From positions 43,774,352 through 43,838,351 of the forward strand of contig JAAONU010000011.1 of NCBI GenBank assembly GCA_012932295.1: a DNA stretch of 64,000 nt, written 5' to 3'. Below are positions 10,768-23,434 of this stretch, one piece after another. A program made the position numbers and the translations under genes. A model generated the notes under the pieces. That model ran no database searches and had not been told where the DNA came from. It saw only the letters and a program-made list of their open reading frames with translations. This DNA is from Cyclina sinensis (taxonomy: Eukaryota > Mollusca > Bivalvia > Venerida > Veneridae). Positions within the stretch are counted from its first letter, which is position 1; each line of letters starts with the position of its first letter.

Positions 10768-12898
10768 AAGAGGGCCATGATGGCCCTGGATCGCTCACCT
10801 GAGTACATTGGCTGTAGGTTTGCTGTTAAGCAGTATTTCATTTTCTAATTGAAAAAATGTAAGTGCCTACAAACCAAATATGTAAAATATCAGTCAATAA
10901 ATAAAGGCTCTATGGCAGAAAGTAGAAATATCTATCATAAGCTATGGTGACCTTGACCTTGACCCAGTGATCTCAAACCCAACCCATGGGTATGTAGACG
11001 TCCATGCAAGGAACCTATATACTAAATATCAAAGATATTGGTCTATAAATGAAGGCTCTATGAGGTACAGTAGATAAATCTATTTTTAGCCTCCGTGACC
11101 TTTAACCTAATCTAATAATTTCAAAACGCTTGATAAAGCTTGTTTCATGCCAAATTTTAAAATTCTAGGCCTTGTGGTTTCAGGCAAGAAGATTTTTAAA
11201 GATTTTCTTCTATACTGCTTTTTAAAACTTGTGACCCCTCGGGCTGGGCCAATAGTGACCCCGGGGACATTTTTCAAACAAACTAGGTAGAGGTTCACTA
11301 GACAATGCTGCATACCAAATATCTAAGCTGTAGGCATTGAGGTTTCCAGTAAGAAGATTTTTAAAGATTGCCTTTTTTACATATTAAGGGCCCCCAGAGC
11401 GGGGCCAATTTTGACCAGGGGCCAACCTGTAAACAATACTGGTAAAGGTTCTCAACACAATACTCCACACCAAATATCTAAGGTCTAGTCCTATTAGTTG
11501 AGAAGAAAAATGATTTTTCATGTCTTTCCTATATAACTATATGTAAACCAAGAGAACCCTGGGGCGTAGCTAATTTTGACCCAGGGGACATAATTTAAAC
11601 AAATTTGGTAGACATCCACTAGACAATGCTGCATACCAAATATCTAAGCCGTAAGCATTGAGGTCTCCAGTAAGAAGATTTATAAAGATTGCCTTTTTTA
11701 CATATTAAAGGCCCCAGGGGTGGGGCCAATTTTGGTTTTCAAAGGTTCTCAACACAATACTCCACACCAAATATCTAAGGTCTAGTCCTATTAGTTTAGA
11801 AGAAAAATGATTTTTCATGTTTTTTCATATAACTATATGTAAATCAAGAGAACCCTGGGGCGTGGCCAATTTTGACCCAGGGGACATAATTTGAACAAAC
11901 TTGATAGAGGTCTACTAGACAATGCTACATACCAAATATCTATGCTGTAGGCATTGTGGTATCTGAGAAGAAGACTTTTAAAGATTTCCTATATAAGCCT
12001 ATGTAAAATCAATTGATCCCCCGGGGTGGGGCCTATTTTGACCCAGTGGCTATGATCTGAAGAAACTTAGTAGAGGTCCACTGGACAATGCTGCATACCA
12101 AATATCTAAACTCTAGGCCTTGCGGTATCTGACAAGAAGATTTTTTAAGTTTTTCCTATAAAACTCTATATAAAAAAATTTGACCCCTGGGGCGGGGCCA
12201 TTTTTGACCCAGGAGCCATGATTTGAAAAAAACTTGGTAGAGGTCCACTGGACAATGCTGCACACCAAATATCTAAACTCTAGGCCTTGCCATTTCTGAC
12301 AAGAAGATTTTTTAAAGTTTTTCCTATATAACTCTATGTAAAACATGTGACCCCCCGGGCTGGGCCATTTTTGACCCAGGAGCCATGATTTGAACAAACT
12401 TGGTAAAGGTCCACTGGACAATGCTGCACACCAAATATCTAAACTCTAGGCCTTGTGGTTTCTGACAAGAAGATTTTTAAGGTTTTCCTTATATAAATCT
12501 ATGTAAAATCAACTGACCCCTGGGATGGGGTCAGGTTAGACCCCACGGTCATAATTTGAATAAACTTGGTAGAGGTCCACTAGATGATGCTTCATACCAA
12601 ATATCTAAGCTCCAGGCCTTGTGGTTTCGGAGAAGAAGATTTTTGAAGTTCCAACTTTGAAAATCTATTTTTAGCTCCTGTGGCCTAGAAATGCAATGGA
12701 CCTGAACCATTTGAACAATTTTGGTAAAGCTTCATGCAAGTATCATTCCTGCCAAGTTTCAGCAAGATTGGCCCAGCAGTTCAGGAGAAGAAGTTGTTTG
12801 AAGAAAAAGTTGACGACGCACGCACGCACGCACGGACGGACGACGGACATCAGGTGATCACAAAAGCTCACCATGAGCACTTTGTGCTCAGGTGAGCT
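10768..12898 (-). mobile_element. Family A repeat, full-length copy, reverse
   Basis: Bounded by the palindrome AGGGCCATGATGGCCCT at 10771-10787 and by the hairpin GCTCACCATGAGCAC/GTGCTCAGGTGAGC at 12866-12896. Between them are about seven tandem units of 150-300 bp, each with 'caatgctgcataccaaatatctaa', 'ttgtggtttctgacaagaagattttt' and 'ccccggggtggggccaattttgaccc'. A short (CGCA/CGGA)n run lies at 12820-12845. The element has no ORF of its own, so it must rely on another element's enzymes. Confidence 0.85.
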
Positions 12899-13225
12899 AA
12901 AAAAGCATGCAAATATTTATGTCATGGAATTTTACGTCTCATGAAACAACTTGGTCTTTTACCTCACACTGGAAAACTGGAAACGATGCAATTATGAAGC
13001 TGTTAATTATTGTCCTGTAGATTAGGTGCACATCAAAGACATGAGGGAGACCAGAAACTGGTAAGTACTGTTGATTGATAAACAAAACTGACCTGCCAAT
13101 AAGTGCCAATAATCGTGTTTTATTATCGTATTTTGAGCCATGTTATTTTAACAATTATAGGAAACGATAAAATTATATCTACATTTAAAAAATTGTAAGT
13201 TATTAGTTAGAAATTGCAAGTCAGA

Positions 13226-15517
13226 ATGACAAAATGTAAAACAACAGACTCTCCTGATAAACATCGGGCAAACCGTTATGAAAGTAAGTTCAACCCAGAT
13301 TGAACACATACAGTTGTATTGTCAAGGACAAAAGGGATGATCATGGCTACTGTAGACTGTGCAATTCATCATTCAGTATTACCCACGGTGGGCTTCATGA
13401 TGTAAAGAAACATGTTGGTACTGTTTCCCATACCAAAAGAGTGAGTGATGCTGCATCTACCTTTACATTAGACTCCATGTTCAGGGAGAAAAACACTCTG
13501 GAAGATAAAGTTACCAAGGCAGAGACGTTGTTTGTTAAATTTGTCGCAGAGCATAACATAGCCTTCTCCATAACAAATCACTTTACAGTCCTTTGCAAAG
13601 AGATGTTTCCTGACTCACAGATAGCTGAGAAATTTAGCTGCCAGAGAACGAAAACTACACATATCTTGAATGAAGCATTGGCACCCTCAAAGAAGAACCA
13701 TGTAGCAGAGCTCTGTCGAAACAACAAGTTCTCTGTAATGATGGACAAATCAAATGACAGTGGAGAAAATAAGAGTGTTGCTATCCTTGTCAGTGTCCTT
13801 GATCGCAGTCTTCGTCAAGTCTCAACAAGATTCCTAGCAATGTCCATTTGTAACATTGGTACTGGAGTAAACTTATTCAGCTGCCTGGAACAGGTTCTCA
13901 TGTAAGTATTCACTGTAAAGTAATAGGAAATGATACTCAATTTATTCAAAATGATTAATGAAGTAACATTCTATGATGTTTTAAATCTGTTTTTCATGGA
14001 ACAGAATATACCATGGCAGCAGTGCATTTGGTATGGGTCAGACAATGCCAGTGTGATGATTGGCCGCCTTCACTCTGTCCTGCCCCGAATCCGAGAAAAG
14101 CAACCTGATGTATATGATATTGGCTGCATATGCCACTTGGCCAACACTTATGTTCAGTATGGACTGAAGAAACTGGCTGTCCCTGCTGAAGACCTCCTGG
14201 TTGACATATATTTTCACTTCCAACACAGTTAAGCAGGTTAGACTGGTTGATGAATGACTCCTCAAAATTAAATACAGAGCAGACTGTGAAAATTTAAATC
14301 ATTTATTAGATTTTTCCCCTAGGGATAATGATTAACCATGTTCAAATTAATATATGTATTTCAATTAATAACTTGAAGTATTTGTATCATTCTGAGGGAA
14401 AACACTGACTATCATGATTTAGTGTAAGTAACTTTGTATTGCATGTTTAAAAACATTTCAGTTCCAAACACGATAAGAGTATAAGGATTTCCAGATCTTT
14501 ACTGACACAGAACCAGCCAAGATCATAAAGCACTGCTCCACAGGATGGTTGTCTCTGCAGAAGTGTGTGGGTAGATTGCTGCAGCAGTGGCCAGCCTTGA
14601 GGGCGTATTTCAGCAGCCATGTTGAATGCGAAAACACTGGCTTCAGGGTGCAGAGGTGTTATGCACTCTTAAACAACCCACTGTTTGAGCTTACGTACCA
14701 TTTCCTTAATTTCATCATGGAACCTATGAATGATTTCAACACTGCATTTCAGGTATGTTAAAATGTAGTAATTTTGTGACCTAACATGCTAAACAAGGAG
14801 CTATGAACTGTTAAATAGCTGTTTCTTCAGATAATATTTTGAACAGAGAACCGTACATACTTGCATTGAAGTGGATTTTTTACCAAATTACTGAAAAGAC
14901 TTTTTAAGGAAACTGATTACAAACTCAAATTTTATCTATTATTATGTAATTGTCAGTTTCAGGATTGAAAAAAATTGAGTTCTAAGTTTTTGAAATACCT
15001 TTCCTTGCTGGCCAATGAGTCCAAGATAGGGTACCTACACACAGAGATGATGAGGCTGTTATAGAAATGCATTGGGAAATTCATACAGACTAAGGTCATT
15101 ACCTCCAGCAAAATCACAGAGGTAGACTTCCAGAACCCAGATAATCAACATCCAGATGACAACCTGGCTGTTGGTATGAGAACCAGATCTTTTATGCATG
15201 AGGACCCTGATATACAACCAGAGGTTTTGAGAAGATTTTTCAGGTACTATGTATTTATTTTTATTCATACACATTACTATGTACATTTGTGATAGCCATA
15301 TTGGACAGTTGACTAGAAACTATCCAAAAAACTTTACACAGCTTCGTATGCTTGTCCTCTGACTACATAATCAGACTTTTTCCTAACAGAACAAAAGCTG
15401 AAGTCATTCTTGCTTGCATTCAGTCTGATACTTTATATACTCTAAGTACTGTCTATTATATTCCTTAATATCTTTGTTTATAGATCAGTACGAGAGTTTT
15501 ACAATGAGATAACCAGC
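13226..15517 (+). pseudogene. hAT-family transposase gene, 5' portion, decayed
   Basis: Starts at ATG 13226. After a one-base deletion near 13298 the frame continues with a BED-type zinc finger (YCRLCNSSFS...H..H, 13348-13435) and the hAT core: VMMDKSNDSGENKSVAILV at about 13737-13793, then WYGSDNASVM and CHLANTYVQYGLKKL (14030-14175), and later KHCSTGWLSLQ. Coding blocks are separated by plausible introns: a donor at 13902 (GTAAGT) with an acceptor before 14005, and further blocks at about 14485-14752, 14985-15242 and 15484-15517. A nonsense codon near 14478 adds to the damage. The last exon is cut at 15517 by a LINE; its continuation resumes at 17940. Confidence 0.78.
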
Positions 15518-17931
15518 TATGAATGAGAATGGAGAACTCTATGCGGATTTCTGTGGTGAGAACGACTTTGTGATAGGAGGAACGATCTTCAAGCACAAGA
15601 AAATTCATAAGACCACATGGATTTCCCCTGACATGGCTACAGAAAACCAGATTGACCATGTTGCGATATCCAAGAAATGGAGAAGATCACTACAAGATGT
15701 TAGAGTTTGTTGAGGAGCAGACGTTGGTTCAGACCACCACATGGTCCTGGCCAAGCTCAAGGTGAAGATTTCTAGAATCAAAAGGACAGGCTTACAACGA
15801 CATCCGCGCTTTGACACCTCCAAGCTCAAGTCAAGAGAGGCTTGCCAAGATTTTGCAGTTACAGTTTCAAACAGATTCCAAGCCCTTGCCAACCGCAAAC
15901 AAGACTCAGTAGAAGAGAAATGGGACATAATCAAAGATGCGCTGAAGACTACCTGCACAGAAACTCTCGGTTACAAAACTCAGTAGTACAAGAATTGGTT
16001 GTCTGAAGACTCAGTAAGACTGATTGAGGATAAGAGAACCACAAAACACAGACTTCTTCAAGCTAGGACCAGAGAACAGAAGAGAGTCTTACAGCTACAA
16101 TACAAAGAGAAACAGAAAGAGGTGAAGAGAAGTATTAGAACAGACAAATGCAACAGCGTTGATCAGCTAGCCACTGAGGCCCAGCAAGCAGCCGACAAAG
16201 GTGACATGAAGACTTTATACAACATAAGCAGAACACTATCGGGAAAGACAGGCTCTTCAGATAAACCGGTCAAGTCCAAAGACGGTAGAGTTCTAACTAA
16301 ACCTGATGACCAACTCGAAAGATGGAGAGAACACTTCAGCGAGCTCCTCAGCGGCACACCAGTTGATACTCCTCCAGATATACCCGAAGGCGAGGAGCTA
16401 CACATCAACACAGGACCTATCACAAAGGACGAGATCATGGATGCGGTCAAGAAGCTCAAGAATGGCAAAGCCCCAGGCCTCGACGGTATCCCACCAGAGG
16501 CTCTGAAAGCAGATCCCGAGACTACAGCGGATCTTCTGATAGGGCTACTGCAAGACATTTGGGAGAAAGAAGAGGCACCAGCAGAATGGAGAACAGGTCT
16601 GATAGTGAAACTTCCCAAGGAAAGAGATCTTGGAGATTGTTAGAACTGGAGAGGCATCCAGTTGTTGTCTATTCCCAGCAAGGTTTTGACCAGAATAATC
16701 CTAAAACGCATTAAGTACGCCTTGAACAGCATAATGAGGGAAGAGCAGGCAGGGTTTCGCCAAGGGAGATCGTGCACCGACCAGATCGCAACGCTGAGGA
16801 TCATTGTTGAGCAGTCGCTGGAATGGCAATCACCTGTATATATTAACTTCATAGACTTCCGAAAAGCCTTCGACACAATCGACAGAGCTACAATTTGGAA
16901 GATAATGAAACACTACGGCATCCCGGGAAAAGTCATCAGCATCATCCAAAGCCTCTACCAGGATACGATCTGCCACGTGATCCACAATACAGACCTTTCG
17001 CCTCCCTTCACTGTTTCCACAGGTGTTCGCCAGGGTTATCTTCTTTCTCCACTGATCTTCTTGCTAGTGGTCGACTGGATCATGAAGACTGTCACTAGTG
17101 CACCCAGAGGAATACAATGGACCCTTACAAAGCAGCTGGAAGACTTAGACTTCACAGATGATATAGCTCTTCTGTCTCATACATACCAGCAGATACAGGA
17201 GAAAACACAAAGTCTAGACTATACTGCAAAGCGGACAAGACTCCACATCAACGTTGACAAGACAAAGATCATGAGAGTCAACAATAGAAGTGAAGCTCGT
17301 GTTACGCTGGATGATCAGCCCGTTGAAGACGTTGACAGTTTTACATATCTAGGCAGTGTTTTAAACAAGGCAGGAGGCTCAAATGAGGATGTTAAGATCA
17401 GGATAGGCAAGGCAAGAGGTGCATTTAAGTCATTATCGAAGATCTGGAGCAGCACAGTGATAAGACTGAAGACCAAGATCAAACTCTTCAACTCAAATGT
17501 TAAATCCGTTCTTTTGTATGGCTCTGAAACCTGGAGGCACACCAAGGCAATCGAGAACAAGCTCCAAGTCTTCAATAATAACTGCCTTCGCAAAATCCTG
17601 AAAATTCGATGGCCTGAGAAGATTTCTAACACTGAGCTCTGGAAGAAGACAAAGCAGAAGTCCATTATCATGACCATCAAAGAAAGAAAATGGCGATGGC
17701 TGAGACACATTCTGCGTAGAGATCACTCTAACATTACCCGACAAGCTCTCGACTGGAATCCTCAAGGCAAACGAAAAAGGGGCAGGCCTGAATTGACCTG
17801 GAGAAGAACCCTTGATTGCGAGTTGCGGTCCATGGGGTGAAGCCAAAAGACGCGCAGAAGACAGAGACGACTGGCGGTCAGTGGTGAAGGCCCTATGCAC
17901 TCCCAAGGGCGAAGAGGTATAAGTAAGTAAG
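15518..17931 (+). mobile_element. RTE-type LINE, 5'-truncated, inserted in the hAT gene
   Basis: One reading frame runs through the element: the end of an endonuclease domain (DFCGENDFVIGG, then TENQIDHVAISKKWRRSL and SDHH), then reverse transcriptase (KNGKAPGLDGIPPEA, 16459-16503; VRQGYLLSPLIF; catalytic FTDD at 17151-17162, where FADD or YADD is expected), and a C-terminal region with RGRPELTWRR. Three in-frame stops (15711 TGA, 15984 TAG, 16641 TAG) and a frameshift near 17836 disable it. The ancestral stop appears to be the TAA at 17920. The tail is (GTAA)n, typical of RTE elements. An 8-bp duplication TAACCAGC flanks it (15510-15517 and 17932-17939). Confidence 0.9.
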
Positions 17932-18723
17932 TAACCAGCAAGATGATTAAAAAGTTCCCCCTTGATGATTCTACCTTACTGATTCTTGGGTTTATCAATC
18001 CCTCTTTGAGGAGAGAGATTTCTGGCGACTCAGGTGGGTTTATGAAAAGTGCATATTTTTCAATTTTCAGTTTGAAAATCTTATGTACTGAAAGTATAAA
18101 CAGAAATTGTTTCAAAAGAATAAACTACATTGACAGTGATTCAGTAATTATCAATATTCTTGCTGTATTCTTCTAGGCATCATGGCACAACTGCTTTCAT
18201 TTGCTAAATAGCTGAATTAGTGAAAAAGTGTCACAGCAAACTATGATTTTGATTTTGGTTCTATATTGTTTTTTTTAACTATTTGTTGAGGCTAGCAAAG
18301 AGATTTAGTTGTAACGTGCCAGAGGACAGGCTCCTGGATGAATGCTCTGATTATCAGCTGTCCCCTGATGAGGAGCTGGCTGAGTTCATCCCAGATGTAA
18401 CAAGGCTGGATTCATACTGGATTAAAATGGAGGAGAAGACACTACTGACTGGCAGTAAAAGGTTCCAGCATCTGCCTGTGGTAGCATGGGCTGCTCTGTC
18501 ACTTCCACACAGCAATGCGGACCCAGAGAGATGTTTCTCTATGGTCAGAAAAATTCAAACAGACCATAGAGATAATCTATGCAGTAGAACTCTGAACAAT
18601 TTGTTCTGCATGAAACTGAATTCTGATGCCAGTTGTTATGTCTTTCATGTGACGCAGGAAATGAGTTGTGCAGTGAAAAAGGCATATGTGACTTACAAGG
18701 ACAATGTAAAAAGTAACATGTAA
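17932..18723 (+). pseudogene. hAT-family transposase gene, 3' portion
   Basis: The interrupted exon resumes at 17940 with KMIKKFPLDDSTLLILGFINP and reaches a probable donor near 18031 (GTGGGT). The last exon (about 18296-18723) encodes AKRFSCNVPED, a DYQLSPDEEL block and the hAT C-terminal dimerisation region: WAALSLPHSNADPERCFSMV, then LNNLFCMKLN. It ends at TAA 18721-18723. These are standard hAT landmarks. Together with 13226-15517 this is one element or domesticated copy. Terminal inverted repeats and the 8-bp duplication expected of a mobile hAT were not found by eye. Confidence 0.78.
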
Positions 18724-18984
18724 AAATAATGTGAAGCTTGATAGTAGATAAGAGCTTATAACTGTTTCACTGAGAAAGAAAGAGTAACTATTCAATGTAA
18801 ATACTGAATGTTAACTGTTTATTTTTGACACATATTAAATTTATAACAGTTTTTCTTTGTTATTAATGCATTTTAAGCATTTTGTGCCATCCTTGAAATA
18901 GCATTGGAAAATCTCCCACTTGACAGACCCAATCTTCCTACTTTTAGAGTCAAATCTCCCTACTTGACACCGGAAAAAGTTCAC

Positions 18985-20055
18985 ATGTATGGCTCACCTG
19001 AACACAACGTAACGTGATCACATGATGTCCATCGTTAGTGCTTTAGTGTGTTATTAGATCAACATTTTGATTCAAACAACATATCCTCTTAAACCACTTG
19101 ACCAAAAATAATAAAACTTGTCAGGTATGCTCCTTGCATGAAACTCTATCAAAGTTATTCAAAGAATTCGGTTCTATGCAGAACTGTGGTTGCTATGGCA
19201 ACCAAAAGAAATTTTTTAAAACAATCTTCTTGTCTGAAACCACAAGACATAGAGCTTAGATATTTTGATATATCATCTAGAGGTCCTAATCCAAAGTTGT
19301 TCAAATTATGTCCCTGGGGTCAAAATTGGCCACAGCTTAGGAGTCATGTTTTACATAGAAATGTATAGAATAAACTTTAGGAATCTTCTTTTCTGAAATC
19401 ACAAGGCCCTAAGTTTAAAAATTTTGCACTAAGTATTGTCTAGTGGACCTCTACTAAGGTTGTTCAAATTATGTCCCTGGGATCAAAATTGACCCCGCCT
19501 CCAGGGGTCACTTTTTAAGTGGAGGCATATATAGGGAAAACTTTAAAAATCTTTTTATCTGAAACTTGATATTTGGCATACAGGTTCACCTAAAGCTCCT
19601 GTAAGATTGTTCAAATTATGCCCCTTGGGTCATAAATGGCTACTTCACTTGATTTAAAAAGAGCTTATATAAGGAAAACTTCGAAAATCGTTTTCTATAA
19701 AACCAGAAGGCATAGAGCTTAGATATTTTGTGCATGAAGCAAGATTGTTCAAATGATACTCTTGTGGTCAAAACTCACCACAACCCAGGGGTCACTTAGG
19801 TTTTGTAAAGACTTGCATAGAAAAAAATTCTCACCAGTATCCACAAGGCCTAGTGTTAAGATATTTGATGTGAAACATGGCGTCGTAGACCTCTACTAAG
19901 TTTGTTCAAATCTTGGCCTTGGTCAAAATTGGCCCTGTCCTGAGTCACAAAGGCTAAAAATAGACTTTTCAAATTTTTGTCAAAGAGACTTAATTTGAAA
20001 ACAAATATCTTAGATATTTGGTTTATAGGCACCTTGCATGAATCTCTACCATTCA
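18985..20055 (+). mobile_element. Family A repeat, right end missing
   Basis: The left end 'ggctcacctgaacacaacgtaacgtgatcacatgatgtccatcgt' type sequence at 18990-19036 is followed by six or so ~160-bp units ('cttgtctgaaaccacaag', 'ttgttcaaattatgtccctgggg'). It stops near 20055 without the GGGCCATCATGGCCC end and runs directly into another repeat array. Confidence 0.75.
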
Positions 20056-21430
20056 TTATACCCCCGAAATGATGTTTGGGTGGTATATAGGAGTCACCTG
20101 GTGGTCGGTCGGTCGGTCAGTCAGTCGGTCGGTCTGTTCCTTGTCCAGAGCATTTTTTGAAAACTAATGGTTGGAATTCAGTGCAACTTCAAATGGTCAA
20201 GCACAATAAGAGGAAGTGCAGTGTTCAAGAATCATAACTCAATCTCCACTATTTGCAGAGTTTTCCTTTATTCGGAGTATAACTTGAAAACTACTGGTTG
20301 GTATTCAGTGCAACTTCATACAATGGTCAAGCACAATGAGAGGAAGTGCAGTGTTCAAGAATCATAACTCCATCTTCCCTTTGTAGAGTTATTGCCCTTT
20401 ATTGGTTTTACTTGTCCAGGGCATAACTTAATAACTACTGGTTGGAATTCAGTACAACTTCATACAATGGTCAGGCACAAAGGAAGTGCAGTGTTCAAAA
20501 ATCATAACTCCATTTTCACTATTTGCACAGTTATTGCCCTTTTTTTCCTTGTCGGGAATATAACTTGAAAACTACTGGCTGGAATTCAGTGCAACTTCAT
20601 ACAATGATCAAGCACAATGAGAGGAAGTGCAGTGTTCAAGAATCATAACTCCATCTTCCCTTTGTTGGTTTTCCTTGTCCAGAGCATAACTTGAAAACTA
20701 ATGGTTGGAATTCAATGCAACTTCATACAGTGATCAAGCACAATGAGAGAAAGTGCAGTGTACAAGAGCTGTAACTCCATCTTCACTATTTGCAGAGTTA
20801 TTGCCCTTTGTTGGTTTTCCTTGTCCAGAGCATAACTTGAAAACTAATGGTTGGAATTAAATGCAACTTCAAACAGTGGTCAAGCACAATGAGAGAAAGT
20901 GCAGTGTTAAAAATCATAATCCCATCTTTACTATTTGCAGAGTTATTGCCCCTTGTTGGTTTTCCTTGTCCGGAGCATAACTTGAAAACTAATGGTTGGA
21001 ATTCAGTGCAACTTCATACAATGGTCAATCACATCAAAAGGAAGTGCATTGTACAAGAGCTGTAACTCTATCTTCACTATTTGCACAGTTATTGCCTTTT
21101 GTTTGTTTTCCTTCATACAGTGGTCAAGCACAATGACAAGAAGTGCAGTGTATAAGAGCTATCACTCCATCTTCAGTATTTGCACAGTTATTGCCCTTTG
21201 TTGGTTTTCCTTGTCTTGTGCATAACTTGAAAACTTATTGTGGGAATTCAGTGCAACTTCATACAATGGTCAACCAGAATGACAGGAAATGCAATGTACA
21301 AGAACCACAACTATCTTTAATTGCCCACAACCATAACTCTATTTCAATTCTTTTACAATGTATTCTGTTACTAATAACTTTCTCAGTTCCAAAGCAGTCA
21401 TGCGGGGGTATTAATCACATTTAGTGATAG
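20056..21430. repeat. Array of about nine 125-146-bp units
   Basis: Units start at about 20165, 20290, 20436, 20574, 20700, 20846, 20992, 21110 (shortened) and 21236. Each contains 'tggttggaattcagtgcaacttc', 'ggtcaagcacaatgagaggaagtgcagtg' and 'agttattgccctttgttggttttccttgtcc'. A (GGTC)n microsatellite at 20100-20137 precedes them and a 'tacccccgaaatg' block at 20058 may be one end of the host element; 'gcgggggtattaatcacattta' at 21403 may be the other. ORFs inside are artefacts. Confidence 0.82.
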
Positions 21431-22570
21431 CTTTAGTTTGGATTAAGGTCGAAGGTCACCAAGGATAAAATAGGTTTTTGTACTTTTATCTTAGAGTTTT
21501 CATTTATCGATCGATATTTGAGATTAATGTTATGGCCAATGTTAAAGTTTTTGTACAAATGGATCTTCAACGTAAAGGTCATTCAGGGGTCAAGGTCAAA
21601 TAAATATAGATCAAAGGGAAAGTCTTGTCCAAAGGGGTGTTGTGTCCAAGTATGAAGTAAATCCACTTATTAATAAGGAAGTTATGGCCAATGTTAAAGT
21701 TTTGGACGGACTGATGGACGGACTGGTGGAATGACAGACGGACAGTTAAGAAACTATATGCCTCCCTTCTGGGGCATAAAAATTGATGCTGAAATGCAAC
21801 AAGGTTATTACAATAAAGGTAAAAATAGGCTTTTTCAGTAATATAATTTATAGATATCACCTGATTAATACAATCAAAGCATCTTTAAACAAGTCAATGC
21901 ATATAAAATCATTGTTATAAAGCATACAGAAATGCTGAAAAAAGTCACAAAATAAAAACATGTGTAAAAATCATTGCAGCTTAGCAAAATCAATCATAAA
22001 TAATTTTTTAATCTGATTAACATTTGCTTTTACGCCAGATTTTGTAAACATGAAAGACATTGACCATGACCTAAATTGAAGGGTCGTTTTTCCCTTAGCA
22101 TAGATGAGGATTTGTTGCAAGGTTTGACTAAGTGCTTCAATCACACGATCTTTGTCCAGTCTTGTGACAAGGTGTAGAAAATTAACTGCAGTGATGTTGT
22201 AGTTTTGATACTATAGCTAGTTTGACTGGTATTATCTACTGAAGCATGACTTTAACATCATAATTCTTCCCAGCCTAAATGTATGCACTGTTGCAGTTAC
22301 AACAAGAGCTATGACTAAAGGTGATGAATACCCCCAGATACCTCCTTCATACATTTCAACATTTATTGTTTGTCTGCCATGATATAAAAACAAATTGGCT
22401 GAAAATTTCAAATTTCAAACTTATGTGGAAAATTAAGTCAGCAGTATAAGTCAACACACAAAACTGAACCATCCTGCAAAAAAAAATCAGCTGAATTCAA
22501 TACAAACACTACAGATGAGGATATGCAAATCTAGACTAAGTACTAAAGAAGTTAAACTTTGATTATATTT
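21431..22570. other. No gene; repeat fragment at about 21440-21780
   Basis: The first part has 'gaaggtcaccaagg', 'aaggtcattcaggggtcaaggtcaaa' and 'gactgatggacggactggtgg', ending 'cctcccttctggggcata', a common dispersed-repeat end in marine invertebrates that mirrors the one at 47862. The rest is AT-rich without recognised content. Confidence 0.5.
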
Positions 22571-23045
22571 CAACTAATAATCCCTGAAAAAAAGGGCCAT
22601 AACTCAGTGAAAATCTATTGGACTGGAACAGAACAATGACATGCACAAGTAGGCCTGGTACTTAGGTTCTTGCAAAATATTATTAAAATCTGACAAAGAG
22701 TTGCTGAGAAGTAGCATCAACAAATTTATGTATTAAAAAAGAATCAAAGGCCCATAACTAAGTGAAAAATCACTGAAGTGGAACGCGTAAATAACATGCA
22801 CAACTAAGCTCGGTACTCATGATTGTTGCAAAGTATTATTAAAATCTGAATAATAGTTGATGAGAACCAGTCCTGACAAACTGATGTGTAAAAAAAATTT
22901 CAAAGGTCCATAACTCACTGAAAAATCATTGGATTGGGACGTGAGAACAATATGCATAACTAGGCTTGGTACTTAAAATTCTTGCAAAGTATTATTAAAA
23001 TCTGAGAAATAGTTGCTGTGAAATAGTCCCGACAAATTTTGTCTA
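22571..23045. repeat. Three tandem ~155-bp units
   Basis: Units start near 22588, 22743 and 22898. Each has 'ccataactcagtgaaaa', 'attggactgg', 'taggcctggtactta', 'aaagtattattaaaatctga' and 'agttgctgag'. They end with 'ggatggctggacggatggacagac' at 23049-23072. This is a tandem-repeat-bearing dispersed element. Confidence 0.75.
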
Positions 23046-23434
23046 CGGATGGCTGGACGGATGGACAGACCAATGCATGTGAATCTAATATAGTCCCCAG
23101 ATATTCTATCTGGGCTTATAATTATGCCATACCTCTGGAGGTTCTGTCAAGGAGAGTTTAGTTTTCAAACAAGGAGTTCTGAGTCCCAGCTTTGAAAGTT
23201 TTTAAAGCTGGGTTGTAAAATTCTTAAATGCATAACTAAAACTAGTTAAAGCATCTGAAAAACAGATTTTAGTATAAAAATGTATTTTCTATCTATTCAT
23301 AACACTAAAACGTTGGTACATAAACAGCACACTTGAGCATCATTCAAAAAACAACTAAAAGTTCATTAAAAATACTGTTCACTCAAATAATGTGAGGAAA
23401 AATGTCCTGTTTCTCCTCAGGAACTGATAAAATG

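Noticed and set aside
15605..17906. Minus-strand ORFs of 117-151 codons
   Set aside because: They are shadows of the LINE coding frame on the opposite strand.
20167..21424. Series of 66-93-codon ORFs with CNFKQWSSTMRES-type peptides
   Set aside because: They follow the ~140-bp repeat units and change frame between units.
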